This document shows, in pieces, positions 8,317 to 16,657 of a stretch of 64,000 nt of DNA. How positions within the stretch are numbered: position 1 is the stretch's first letter; each line of letters begins with the position of its first letter. A model generated the notes under the pieces. The model saw only the letters and a program-made list of their open reading frames with translations. It made no database searches and had not been told where the DNA came from. Source of the DNA: Bacillus dicomae (GTDB lineage: Bacteria; Bacillota; Bacilli; Bacillales; Bacillaceae_G); contig NZ_VHIV01000003.1 of assembly GCF_006494425.1 (NCBI RefSeq), positions 186,001-250,000 on the forward strand, read 5' to 3'. A program made the position numbers and the translations under genes.

Positions 8317-8339
8317 GATTACTCTCAACAGCTCTTTTT
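8302..8339. terminator. bidirectional intrinsic terminator
   Basis: AAAAAGAGCTG and TGAG pair with CTCA and CAGCTCTTTTT around a short loop. It ends the plus-strand hydroxyproline block and, read on the minus strand, the DUF2653 gene that ends at 8341. Confidence 0.85.
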
Positions 8340-8340
8340 C

Positions 8341-8649
8341 CTACTCATCTGAGTTATTAAATTTCGCTAATGCGTAAATGCCTTCTTCATCATCTAATTC
8401 AAGTTGTAACCTTGCTGCAAATGAATTGACATTATATTCTCTATCAAGCAATAAGCGTAGTGCTTCGATTAAGTTCGCTTGAATTAAAATTTGCTGGCGA
8501 CCATTTACCTCTACTTCAGCAGAGAAACCATAGTCATCGTCGTACATGAGTTCAACTAAAACTTCTTCTGGACCAACTTGTCTTTTTTCAGCGATATATA
8601 CGCAAAGCGCATTTATTAATTCTTGTTCAGAGATTTTTATCGTTTCCAT
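8341..8649 (-). CDS. DUF2653 (YxcD-like) protein
   Basis: This 102-residue acidic cytosolic protein resembles the Bacillus YxcD/DUF2653 family (METIKISEQELINALCVYIA at the start). Function is unknown. Its start overlaps the end of the upstream membrane-protein gene by 13 nt, so the two are co-transcribed and probably coupled. No motif suggests an activity. Confidence 0.7.
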   Translation of the reverse strand: METIKISEQELINALCVYIAEKRQVGPEEVLVELMYDDDYGFSAEVEVNGRQQILIQANLIEALRLLLDREYNVNSFAARLQLELDDEEGIYALAKFNNSDE

Positions 8650-9086
8650 GCTACTTCATCTTCCTTTTTCTTGCGTTGATCTTTGAAGTATTTAAATGCA
8701 CGAACTGCTAACATTACGATACCAGCCATTACTAACATATTTACCATAAACGCTAATACAGAACCAAGAGCTCCCATATTTGCAAATAAGCTACCCATTA
8801 GTAAACCACCAAGACCACCTAGTAATAAACCTTTCATAAAGCTTCCTTTATTACTTTTTGGTGCTGTGTTTGTTGCTTTTGTTTTTGAATCTGGAGTCGT
8901 TTTTTGAGAATTTACATTTGAATCTTTTTTGTTTAAATCAACTTTTGATTTTTGACCTGAACTTGGTGTAAATGATTTTTTACCAGATTTGTAACTTTTC
9001 GCTGCCGCATGATCTACGAACATAAAGCTACTAGCCCCAAAGATAACCATGAATGCTGTCATTACTGCTACAAGTTTTTTCAACAT
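8637..9086 (-). CDS. secreted/membrane protein with glycine-rich Tim44-like region
   Basis: The 149-residue protein has a signal peptide (hydrophobic 8-22, Ala-Ala-Ala near 29) and a Lys/Ser/Thr-rich linker. A glycine-rich hydrophobic stretch (MKGLLLGGLGGLLMGSL) and a transmembrane segment (VLAFMVNMLVMAGIVMLAV) follow, ending in a charged tail. The Gly-rich membrane block is like that of bacterial Tim44-domain proteins, but the Tim44 domain itself is absent. It forms a two-gene unit with the DUF2653 gene. The upstream region carries GTTC-n4-GAAC palindromes. Confidence 0.6.
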   Translation of the reverse strand: MLKKLVAVMTAFMVIFGASSFMFVDHAAAKSYKSGKKSFTPSSGQKSKVDLNKKDSNVNSQKTTPDSKTKATNTAPKSNKGSFMKGLLLGGLGGLLMGSLFANMGALGSVLAFMVNMLVMAGIVMLAVRAFKYFKDQRKKKEDEVAWKR

Positions 9087-9164
9087 ATTATATCCATTCT
9101 CCTTTTATATAGATATATGTGAAATCTACCTTTCTAGTAAATTTAGAATGATAGATTTATTTTT

Positions 9165-9190
9165 AAGAACATTTAAAGGTTCTTATGAAC
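9165..9190. promoter_or_regulatory. palindromic operator candidate, left copy (GTTCTTATGAAC)
   Basis: GTTCTTATGAAC at 9179-9190 has GTTC/GAAC arms, and together with AAGAAC at 9165-9170 it forms a second inverted repeat (AAGAAC-n8-GTTCTT). A sister site, inverted, lies at 9307-9318. The two flank the divergent intergenic region between 9086 and 9345. Confidence 0.45.
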
Positions 9191-9306
9191 TTATTATATG
9201 AACTTTTGTCGAAATATGCAAGTGTTATTTACTTCCGACAGTTTGGTGACAAAGGAAAAATTAAGCAAAACAGAATTGACTTTAAATGAAACAAAACATA
9301 TTATAA

Positions 9307-9318
9307 GTTCATAAGAAC
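9307..9318. promoter_or_regulatory. palindromic operator candidate, right copy (GTTCATAAGAAC)
   Basis: GTTCATAAGAAC is the exact reverse complement of GTTCTTATGAAC at 9179-9190. It lies 27 bp before the DUF1836 start codon, a position suited to repression. Paired copies 128 bp apart suggest looping or independent control of both divergent genes. Confidence 0.5.
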
Positions 9319-9344
9319 TTTTTATTATTTATGGAGGTGAAAAG

Positions 9345-10109
9345 ATGGAAACATTTCATCTCACACGAAACGAAATGGCTACCCTTCTTCTATCATTAAG
9401 AGGATGGAATACGAAAAAGCCTCTCGGTATTTTACAAGAAGCTTGGGCAAAATCACATAAAAAAGATATTGAAAGCGGACAAAGCGTAACTGCTTTTATT
9501 ACGACCGCACTTTCACCTATTTTTGAAAAACTAATTAAGATTGAAGATACGGACGTTGGTTTTTCATTAAATGAAATCGTTGCGCTTGGAAATCAAATTG
9601 AAAATACAAGTTTCTCAGTAACGGCCATGCAGAACTGGGTGAAACGAGATATAAAAGAAATGATTGGCTCTCCTCAAAAAGGAAAAAAATACTCAATTGA
9701 ACAAGCAGCCTTACTATTCATTGTTGAAGATTTAAAAACAGCACTTGATTTTGAATCCATTCGTAAGCTATTACGCCTTATCGTAAATGACCCAGCCGAT
9801 CGAAGTGATGACTTAATCAATCCTGTTCATTTATATGGAGCATACTCTTCTCTATTTGAAGAACTCAATCAAGGGAATTGCTTACAATTAAATGCAACAG
9901 ATACAATCCATACAATTGAAAACATCGTAAAAGAAAGAGCTGATAAAATTGCAAGCAAGTTCGATCAAGTTAATAACGAGCAACGCGAAGCAATTCGTAA
10001 CGCTATTATTATTGCGACCCTTTCTGTACATACCGCTTATGTACAAATGTTAGCAAAACGTTACGTAACAGCAACTCTATTTTTACAAAATTTAGATGTG
10101 AAACCGTAA
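9345..10109 (+). CDS. DUF1836 domain protein, putative transcriptional regulator
   Basis: This 254-residue protein matches the DUF1836 family: residues around 85-125 (NTSFSVTAMQNWVKRDIK, then YSIEQAALLFIVEDL) form the MerR-like HTH region typical of it. The rest is helical. It is preceded by GGAGGTGAA and by a palindrome at 9307-9318 that also occurs upstream of the divergent 9086 gene, so it may regulate itself and that operon. DNA binding is inferred from the family; the target is unproven. Confidence 0.75.
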   Translation: METFHLTRNEMATLLLSLRGWNTKKPLGILQEAWAKSHKKDIESGQSVTAFITTALSPIFEKLIKIEDTDVGFSLNEIVALGNQIENTSFSVTAMQNWVKRDIKEMIGSPQKGKKYSIEQAALLFIVEDLKTALDFESIRKLLRLIVNDPADRSDDLINPVHLYGAYSSLFEELNQGNCLQLNATDTIHTIENIVKERADKIASKFDQVNNEQREAIRNAIIIATLSVHTAYVQMLAKRYVTATLFLQNLDVKP

Positions 10110-10140
10110 AAAATAGGAGCAGAAATGCTTCTATTTTTTT
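10108..10140 (+). terminator. intrinsic terminator
   Basis: AAAAAATAGgAGCA pairs with TGCTtCTATTTTTTT directly after the DUF1836 stop codon. Confidence 0.85.
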
Positions 10141-10342
10141 ATGAGAAATTTTTAATAATCTTTTCATTATCTCTTCATGAAAACTCAGCTTATATGCTTT
10201 ACTATAATACTTATAAGAGACATAAATGAATTGAAATAGCAATCCCCTATATAAATAAGGTATAATCTACATATAGTGAACCTTTTACATTATTAAATAA
10301 AGGGGCATATATTCAAAAACTTATGAACTAGAAGGTGCAACA

Positions 10343-10948
10343 ATGTTAAGTAGTTTTATTCATTCAGTATTAACATTTTTTGAAGGGCTAGGTTATTGGG
10401 GCATTATGCTTGGACTTATGATTGAGATTATCCCAAGTGAAATTGTCCTTGCTTATGCAGGATACTTAGTATTCAATGGTAGTATTTCATTTATAGGCGC
10501 AGTTATATTTGGTACGATTGGTGGTGTTATTGCTCAAATCTTTATTTATTGGATTGGACGATACGGTGGACGCCCTATATTAGAACGTTATGGAAAATAT
10601 ATTTTCATTCATAAAAAACAAATAGATGCTGCTGAGGATTGGTTTAATCGTTACGGAACTGGCGTAATTTTCACAGCGCGCTTTATTCCAGTAGTACGTC
10701 ATGCGATTTCAATTCCTGCTGGTATTACAAAAATGTCATTCCTACGTTTCACTACGTTAACAGCACTCGCAATCATCCCTTGGTCTATTATTTTCATTTA
10801 CTTAGGTGAAAAACTTGGTGAAAATTGGGAGAATATTAATGATATTGCTGGACCGTATGTGAAATCATTCGCAATTGGCGGCGTCGTACTTATTCTTTTA
10901 TACTTCGTTATAAAAAAATGGACAAAAAAGCGTAAAAATCTTGCGTAA
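10343..10948 (+). CDS. DedA family membrane protein (VTT domain)
   Basis: This 201-residue membrane protein has the DedA/SNARE-associated signature: EIIPSEIVLAYAGY in the first re-entrant region and FTARFIPVVRHAISIPAG in the second, followed by C-terminal membrane helices and a basic tail. Family members include undecaprenyl-phosphate flippases; this one looks most like the YngC/UptA branch, from memory of that sequence. It would therefore act in recycling the lipid carrier at the membrane (inference). It is monocistronic, with its own terminator. Confidence 0.82.
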   Translation: MLSSFIHSVLTFFEGLGYWGIMLGLMIEIIPSEIVLAYAGYLVFNGSISFIGAVIFGTIGGVIAQIFIYWIGRYGGRPILERYGKYIFIHKKQIDAAEDWFNRYGTGVIFTARFIPVVRHAISIPAGITKMSFLRFTTLTALAIIPWSIIFIYLGEKLGENWENINDIAGPYVKSFAIGGVVLILLYFVIKKWTKKRKNLA

Positions 10949-10956
10949 AAATATAA

Positions 10957-11001
10957 ATAAAAACCGCTATACATTCATTAAGAACTATAGCGGTTTTTAT
11001 T
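10957..11001. terminator. bidirectional intrinsic terminator
   Basis: AAAAACCGCTATA pairs with TATAGCGGTTTTT. It follows the DedA gene on the plus strand; the last codons and stop of the minus-strand DinB gene lie inside it. Confidence 0.85.
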
Positions 11002-11475
11002 ATTGGCTTGATTATGTATTAGAAATTGTATTATTTCTTCTTTGTGCTTTAAGTCATGTTGAATGAGTGATGAAAAGTAATTATTTAATCTTACTTTTTT
11101 AGTGCCAAATTGGTAGTCATTATAAAAATATTGGGTGGGAATTCGCTCAATTTGATCCACTAATTGTTTACGAGTAACACTAAAATGATCTAATAGTTCT
11201 TCTTTTGAAATACCAGATCTCGCATATTTAGTTGCCCCCTTATTCATTTCCTCAACATCTATTGGAACATTTGATACAGATTGTCCACTTATAAAGTATG
11301 GAATTCTATCCCTTATTAAAAACACATCCCAAACGATAAAATGTGAAATCACATCTGCAATTGCCCATGAACCTTTTTTTAATGCCTGAAACCATATATC
11401 ATCAGGCACTCGTTTCAATGTTTGACACCATTCAATTAAATTTAATTTTTCTTCCAAAATATTTTCTTTCTTCAT
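10978..11475 (-). CDS. DinB superfamily protein
   Basis: This 165-residue four-helix protein resembles the DinB/YfiT/DUF664 superfamily of putative metal-dependent enzymes. Histidines at typical spacing are seen in VISHFIVWD and LIQHDLKHKEEI, where three His would bind a metal. Some relatives are thiol S-transferases; the substrate here cannot be read from the sequence. It stands alone, convergent with dedA and sharing a terminator. Confidence 0.7.
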   Translation of the reverse strand: MKKENILEEKLNLIEWCQTLKRVPDDIWFQALKKGSWAIADVISHFIVWDVFLIRDRIPYFISGQSVSNVPIDVEEMNKGATKYARSGISKEELLDHFSVTRKQLVDQIERIPTQYFYNDYQFGTKKVRLNNYFSSLIQHDLKHKEEIIQFLIHNQANNKNRYSS

Positions 11476-11616
11476 TATTCATTCCTTTCTCGCACTTATA
11501 ATTTATTTATAATTAATATCTTCTAGAAATTATATAAAAAGCCTCCGTAATTATGTGGATAAGCAACAATTCACTCATTCATTTCGTATATTATCTCAAA
11601 AAGGAGTGATTCCCCT

Positions 11617-11841
11617 ATGCATTGGCAACAAAAAATACAATACTTAATCGGACGCCCTATCGGCATTTCCTTCATCAATGGGCAAGGAACTTCTGGTGTT
11701 TTATGCTCAGCGCATGATGGTCAATTATATGTGTATGAATACCTTTATCAAGCTCAGTTCGCAATGAAGCATTATGACTTTAGACAAATTCAAGATATAC
11801 ATGCATTTCCAAATTGCCCACATCAAAACCCTCTATACTAA
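11617..11841 (+). CDS. small conserved hypothetical protein
   Basis: The product is 74 residues, aromatic-rich, with no membrane segment and no recognised domain. The fold may be a small beta-barrel (GISFINGQGTSGVLCSAHDG). An AAAGGAGTG site at good distance supports translation, and a strong terminator follows the stop immediately. I do not recognise a function. Confidence 0.65.
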   Translation: MHWQQKIQYLIGRPIGISFINGQGTSGVLCSAHDGQLYVYEYLYQAQFAMKHYDFRQIQDIHAFPNCPHQNPLY

Positions 11842-11873
11842 AAAAGGAACGGCCTATAGCCGTTCCTTTTTCT
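11841..11873. terminator. bidirectional intrinsic terminator
   Basis: AAAAAGGAACGGC pairs with GCCGTTCCTTTTT. It serves both the 74-residue gene and the convergent dltD-like gene. Confidence 0.88.
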
Positions 11874-11878
11874 GCTTT

Positions 11879-13060
11879 TTATTTCTCTGTATAAAAGTTT
11901 TGCACTGCTTCATCAAAGTAAATCCAGCCTTTCCACCCTAAATGAATTGTATCTTTTAAGAAATACTTATCATATTCATGGCCAGAGAAATCGACTACTG
12001 GATACCCAGCTTTCTCAACTTGTTCCCGAACTTTTTTATAATATACTTCACGGCGTTCTTTAGGAAAACCAGCGTAATCATACCACGGACCGTTTACAGG
12101 TACAGAAATAAAGAGTGGCTTCACATTTTTCTCTTTAAAAATATTCAAAACAATTTGTAAGTCATCATATTCTGGTGATTCTTCATACGATTCATTTGCT
12201 CTAAAGTTTTTTAAACCTTTTAATTTTTTCTTTAAATTATGTTTATAGTAATACGGATTTTCAATTCCGAATGTGTTGGTAGTAGATTCCGCTTTCCCTT
12301 CTTGTTCCGCATGTTTACGTGCATCTACCCAAGAAATTGAACGTAGCCCCATATTTGTTTTTTCTTTCATCGGCTCAATCTTAAATAAGGAGTTAAATAA
12401 ATCTCTATGATCTAAAATATTTCGATGCATATAAGCAAGTGGTTTAACTAAACCTGCTTTTATATTATGTTTCGTATCATTATACACAATACCTTCTAAT
12501 GAATTTTTTAATATATCATCTTTTTGAACAACTTTATAATCTAATAGTCGTTTCGCGATTTGCTTCTTCATTTCAATATTTATTTTATCATTAAAAATAA
12601 AATGATATGCTTGTTGTTTTGAAAAATTGTTAGTGAAATCCCCTTGTGATACCCCTGTCTTTGTAAACCACTGTGGTGATAAAACAAAGACTACCTTTTT
12701 ACCTTCTAACTCATCCATTGTAGACGTCATATTTAATATATGAGCTAAACTTTGTGTACCACCAATTCCGATTAAATATGGTGTAAAACCTGCTGGATTA
12801 ACTTTAAAATAATTAGATGGATGGTATGCATCCATTCTTAAAAATTCTGATGAGCCGTACATCGGTAAATACTGCGAATTCTCTAACATTTTCTGCTGCA
12901 AGAAAACACTTTGTAGCTTTTCTTTTTGTAAGGAAGTTGCCGCATCTTCTACTTTCTTATTACTAATAAGTGCTACTAAACTTTTCGATGGGATTAGTAT
13001 GATAATGAAAAAAAGCACACAGGCTAAAATTATGGGACCAAAAGCATGCTTCATCTTCAT
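11879..13060 (-). CDS. dltD: DltD-like lipoteichoic acid D-alanylation protein, orphan
   Basis: This 393-residue protein has an N-terminal membrane anchor (7-25) and a DltD-type SGNH hydrolase domain. The nucleophile Ser70 is in GSSE, and Asp370 and His373 sit in KDTIHLGWKG near the end, matching the DltD catalytic triad layout. DltD acts on the outer face of the membrane in the last step of D-alanine transfer to teichoic acid. Here it is alone: no dltX, dltA, dltB or dltC lies on either side. It is therefore probably a second dltD paralogue besides a main dlt operon elsewhere, and may serve another acceptor. Confidence 0.82.
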   Translation of the reverse strand: MKMKHAFGPIILACVLFFIIILIPSKSLVALISNKKVEDAATSLQKEKLQSVFLQQKMLENSQYLPMYGSSEFLRMDAYHPSNYFKVNPAGFTPYLIGIGGTQSLAHILNMTSTMDELEGKKVVFVLSPQWFTKTGVSQGDFTNNFSKQQAYHFIFNDKINIEMKKQIAKRLLDYKVVQKDDILKNSLEGIVYNDTKHNIKAGLVKPLAYMHRNILDHRDLFNSLFKIEPMKEKTNMGLRSISWVDARKHAEQEGKAESTTNTFGIENPYYYKHNLKKKLKGLKNFRANESYEESPEYDDLQIVLNIFKEKNVKPLFISVPVNGPWYDYAGFPKERREVYYKKVREQVEKAGYPVVDFSGHEYDKYFLKDTIHLGWKGWIYFDEAVQNFYTEK

Positions 13061-13327
13061 CTGTTATTCCTCTTTCTCGTACTATTAAATTGTAACCCTT
13101 GTTTTTGACACGTCATCTTTTTCTCCTTTTTTTCTATACATGTTCCATTCTATTTATCTATTATATACATGTATGTATTTCTTTCCTTGTTCTATTAAGT
13201 CCTATATAAATAGTTCAAGAAAATGTTTCCATAGAAACACGTTAATTATACAAGATTCTACATAAATCTCACACTGGAATTTTAGTAATAATTTTATTTT
13301 TAAACAGTGAAAAAACATAGAAAATGT

Positions 13328-13855
13328 CTATAATTTATCTAACGACGTATGGAGTTCAAAGTATGATAATAAACGCCCACTATGATCAACATCATAAGTA
13401 TATTTAAATCCTAACTTTCGTAAAAGTTTTTTCGAATTCTCATTTGCCACTTTTACTCTAGCAATTATTCTTTTTACATTCAAAGTCTCTATTGCATATT
13501 GAATGGAAGCCTCTACTGCTTCTGATGCATATCCATTCCCCCAATATTCGGGGGCAAGGAGATACATAATTTCTATTTCACCTGTTTCATTTACCTTTCT
13601 TAAACCACAATGTCCTAAAAGCTTTCCTGTATTTCTATTAATTAATAACCATACCCCGAAATCATACTGTTCCCAATGTGATATTAGTTGCATAATATAG
13701 TCATTTGCTTCTCCCTTTGACATTCCCCTTGATTTAGCAAGCCATTTTCCAACAGCTTCTTCCTTTAATATGTTATAAAATTGATCAACATCTTCTATAA
13801 TGGGCTTTCTCATGAATAACCTTTTAGTATGTATTACTTTCTTCTCTTCAAACAT
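13328..13855 (-). CDS. GNAT acetyltransferase, RimJ/RimL-type
   Basis: The 175-residue protein has an N-terminal TKRLFMRKPIIEDVDQF entry typical of RimJ/RimL-like GNATs, an acetyl-CoA loop region (EYWGNGYASEAVEA) and the NENSKKLLRKLGF motif near the end. The expected reaction is acetylation of an N-terminal or small-molecule amine; the substrate is unknown. It is monocistronic. Confidence 0.8.
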   Translation of the reverse strand: MFEEKKVIHTKRLFMRKPIIEDVDQFYNILKEEAVGKWLAKSRGMSKGEANDYIMQLISHWEQYDFGVWLLINRNTGKLLGHCGLRKVNETGEIEIMYLLAPEYWGNGYASEAVEASIQYAIETLNVKRIIARVKVANENSKKLLRKLGFKYTYDVDHSGRLLSYFELHTSLDKL

Positions 13856-13930
13856 AAAACTTCATTCCCCTCCACATACTTATAGACTAGTAAATTATAC
13901 CATAGACTATTTATTCGACTTTAACTAAGA

Positions 13931-13963
13931 AAAAACAGACTGTCACACACGTGAAGTCTGTTT
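13931..13963 (-). terminator. intrinsic terminator of the ykfB-ykfC-oppA unit
   Basis: AAACAGACT pairs with AGTCTGTTT; the run of T follows the stem on the minus strand, just past the solute-binding protein stop at 13974. Confidence 0.75.
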
Positions 13964-13973
13964 GCCTATTCCT

Positions 13974-15596
13974 TTATTTTTGTACATCTGCCCATTTTAA
14001 ACTTGTAGCTGGACCAAATTGATGTACATATAAGTCTTTCACATATGGTTTTTGTAAGTAAGATAGTCCGCGCTGGAATACCGGTGCAATAACCGCATCA
14101 TCAAGTAGCATTTTTTCAGCATCTTGCATCGCTTTCCAACGAGATTTTTCATCATTACCTAATTCTGTTTTAATCTTCTTAATTAACGTATCATATTCTG
14201 GATTTGCATATTCTGTATTGTTCACACTACTTCCAGAAAGGAACACTTCTAAGTAAGTCATTGGATCTGGATAATCTGGTAACCAGCGTGATAACGACAT
14301 TTCATATTCTTTCTTCTTCTCTAACGCTAATTTTTGCGTATGTGGTTGTAATTTCACATTTACTTTTAAGCCTGGTAAGTTTTTCTCCATCTGCTCTTTA
14401 ATGTACTCTCCAACCTTTTTAAAGTTTTCTAAGTCATAGTTTAATAACTCCAGCGTTACTTCATTTGTACCTGTCTCTTGCTTCGCCTTTTCCCAATATT
14501 CTTTCGCCTGTTTTACATCAGTTTTATTAAACTCTCCTGCCGTACTTCTAAAATCTTTTTTATCTGACCCTTTTAAAAATCCTTTTGGCACGTAATAGTT
14601 TGCAGCAACCGAACCATCATTTAAAAATGAAGTCGCAAGTCCTTTCTTATCAAACACTGTACTAAGCGCAAGCCTTGCATTTTTATTTTTAAGAATCGGT
14701 ACATTTTCATTGAATCGGAAGAAGTACATTACTGGATCTGTATATTGTTTAAGCTCTTTATTATTTTTATATTTATCTACGAACTCTGTTGAAATGACAG
14801 CTCTATCAACTTTATCTGTTTCATATAAATTTACCGCAGTTGAAATTTCTTTAACAATTTGATAGTTTACTTCATCTAGCTTCACTTCTTTTTTATCCCA
14901 ATACTTATCGTTTTTCTTCATTGTAAAACTAGCTTCATGCTTCCACTCCGATAATGTAAATGGCCCATTATATACAACTTTATTAGCTTCTAATCCATAT
15001 TTATCACCTTGTTCTTTCGCATATTTTTCGTTAATAGGATAGAAGGACGGTAAAATAAGTAGTTTCGTAAAATACGGTACAGGATGTTCTAACTCTACAA
15101 CGAACGTTTTATCATCCTTCACTTTTACTCCTAATTCCTCTAACCCTAATTGTTTCTTATTTATTTTCTCCGCATTTTTCACATCGTACGCAATGTATGC
15201 ATATTGAGAAGCCGTATCTGGATTAATAAGCTGCTTCCAAGCATATACGTAATCTTGTGCTGTTACTGGATCTCCGTTAGACCATTTCGCATCACGTAAG
15301 TGGAATGTATATGTTTTTCCATCTTTACTCACTTCATATTTTTGTGCTCCAGCCTCGATTAATTCATCATTTTTCGATAAACGGAATAACCCTTCCATTA
15401 CATTATTCAAAACATTAAAAGATACAGCATCTGTTACTTTCCCTGAATTTAACGACGCAATCTCACCCGTTTCAAGTAACTGTAATACTTTTTTCTCATC
15501 TTTCGGCTTTGTCGTTGTCTTTTCTTTTCCGCAACCAACTAAAAATGAAGAAACTAATAGAGTACTAACTAATGAGTAACGAACAACTTTTTTCAT
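13974..15596 (-). CDS. oligopeptide/murein peptide-binding lipoprotein (OppA/MppA-like, SBP family 5)
   Basis: The 540-residue protein has a lipoprotein signal (SSFLVGC, Cys22) and a full family-5 solute-binding domain (SNGDPVTAQDYVYAWKQL, then YNGPFTLSEWKHEASFTM). It would be anchored outside the membrane and deliver peptides to an Opp-type ABC transporter. The gene is 20 nt after ykfC, so cell-wall peptides such as L-Ala-gamma-D-Glu-diaminopimelate are the likely ligand (inference). No permease or ATPase genes are adjacent; it presumably uses an Opp transporter encoded elsewhere. The start has an AGGGGGG site. Confidence 0.85.
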   Translation of the reverse strand: MKKVVRYSLVSTLLVSSFLVGCGKEKTTTKPKDEKKVLQLLETGEIASLNSGKVTDAVSFNVLNNVMEGLFRLSKNDELIEAGAQKYEVSKDGKTYTFHLRDAKWSNGDPVTAQDYVYAWKQLINPDTASQYAYIAYDVKNAEKINKKQLGLEELGVKVKDDKTFVVELEHPVPYFTKLLILPSFYPINEKYAKEQGDKYGLEANKVVYNGPFTLSEWKHEASFTMKKNDKYWDKKEVKLDEVNYQIVKEISTAVNLYETDKVDRAVISTEFVDKYKNNKELKQYTDPVMYFFRFNENVPILKNKNARLALSTVFDKKGLATSFLNDGSVAANYYVPKGFLKGSDKKDFRSTAGEFNKTDVKQAKEYWEKAKQETGTNEVTLELLNYDLENFKKVGEYIKEQMEKNLPGLKVNVKLQPHTQKLALEKKKEYEMSLSRWLPDYPDPMTYLEVFLSGSSVNNTEYANPEYDTLIKKIKTELGNDEKSRWKAMQDAEKMLLDDAVIAPVFQRGLSYLQKPYVKDLYVHQFGPATSLKWADVQK

Positions 15597-15616
15597 TTGA
15601 AACCCCCCTCTATTTT

Positions 15617-16618
15617 TTATGGTAAGTAACGGCGAGCACCAGCGTATTCTTCTATATAACCTGGTGTATTTAGCGGTATAATCTCTACAGATCTTTCAGC
15701 TCTTGGTGAGTGAATCATATTTCCATCACCAATATACATAGCAACATGATGAACACTACCTTTCCCCTGATCATGTGCAAAGAAGATTAAATCTCCCTTT
15801 TGTAAATGTTCTTTATCAACTGCAACTCCATTTCTCGATTGTGGACCAGAATCCCGTGGAATTGTAATACCGTGCGATTTATAAATCGTATGTGTGAATC
15901 CAGAGCAATCAAATCCAAAACCACTAGTACCAGCCCATATATACGGTAATCCTAAAAACATTTTCCCTGTGTTTATTAAATCATCGGCCACCGGGGTTGG
16001 AATATCATTTTGAGAACGGTAAACCGCTCCGTCATGTTTTCGTAACCATGCCTTTTGACCATCTGGCAACAACACACGGTATGAAATTGAATCTTCACTT
16101 AAAAGTGGTAAACGCGTATTGTAGCTGACTTCAAGCGATTTATGTTTTTCAGAAGGATTAATGTATAAAATTGCTGTCGGTTTCGTTACTAAAACGAAAG
16201 GTTCGTTTGTTTTATCTGCAAATTCCTGATTATACGTTATTTGTTTTTCAGGCATCCACCCTGGGTAACCTTCTTCATTTCGCGGTGTTGGTTGACCATG
16301 TACTAACACTTTCACCCAATCACCTTTTTTATCAACAACCGTTACTTCTTGACCTAATAGCGCTTGCGTTTCTAATTTATTTGCATTTGTTAACCAAAGT
16401 TTCTCATCAAGAGTCATCGATTTCGTCCACTTCCACAAATCAACTGGATTTGTAGCACTCGGTACATCAATTGGCCTTATTGAATCAGGTGCAGTCCATA
16501 GTGTTGCAGCAGATACATCAATAAATGCTTTACTATCTTTCTTCTCTTCAGCATTCGCTGATGTAAACGATGAAAATATAAATAAAGTTGTTAAAAATAC
16601 AGTTCCTACTTTTTTCAT
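15617..16618 (-). CDS. ykfC: gamma-D-glutamyl-L-diamino acid endopeptidase YkfC (NlpC/P60)
   Basis: The 333-residue secreted enzyme has a signal peptide (SFTSANAEE), two SH3b-like regions and a C-terminal NlpC/P60 domain. The catalytic residues Cys238 (FGFDCSGF), His291 (SVHHVAMY) and His303 (MIHSPR) fall exactly at the numbering reported for the structurally characterised B. cereus YkfC. It cleaves the gamma-D-Glu-diaminopimelate bond of free murein peptides with an N-terminal L-Ala. I start it at the ATG at 16618, after AAGGGGG, rather than at 16645. It lies between ykfB and a peptide-binding protein. Confidence 0.93.
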   Translation of the reverse strand: MKKVGTVFLTTLFIFSSFTSANAEEKKDSKAFIDVSAATLWTAPDSIRPIDVPSATNPVDLWKWTKSMTLDEKLWLTNANKLETQALLGQEVTVVDKKGDWVKVLVHGQPTPRNEEGYPGWMPEKQITYNQEFADKTNEPFVLVTKPTAILYINPSEKHKSLEVSYNTRLPLLSEDSISYRVLLPDGQKAWLRKHDGAVYRSQNDIPTPVADDLINTGKMFLGLPYIWAGTSGFGFDCSGFTHTIYKSHGITIPRDSGPQSRNGVAVDKEHLQKGDLIFFAHDQGKGSVHHVAMYIGDGNMIHSPRAERSVEIIPLNTPGYIEEYAGARRYLP

Positions 16619-16657
16619 ATATATCCCCCTTAAAAGATAGTTCACTAGTCTCTTCTC

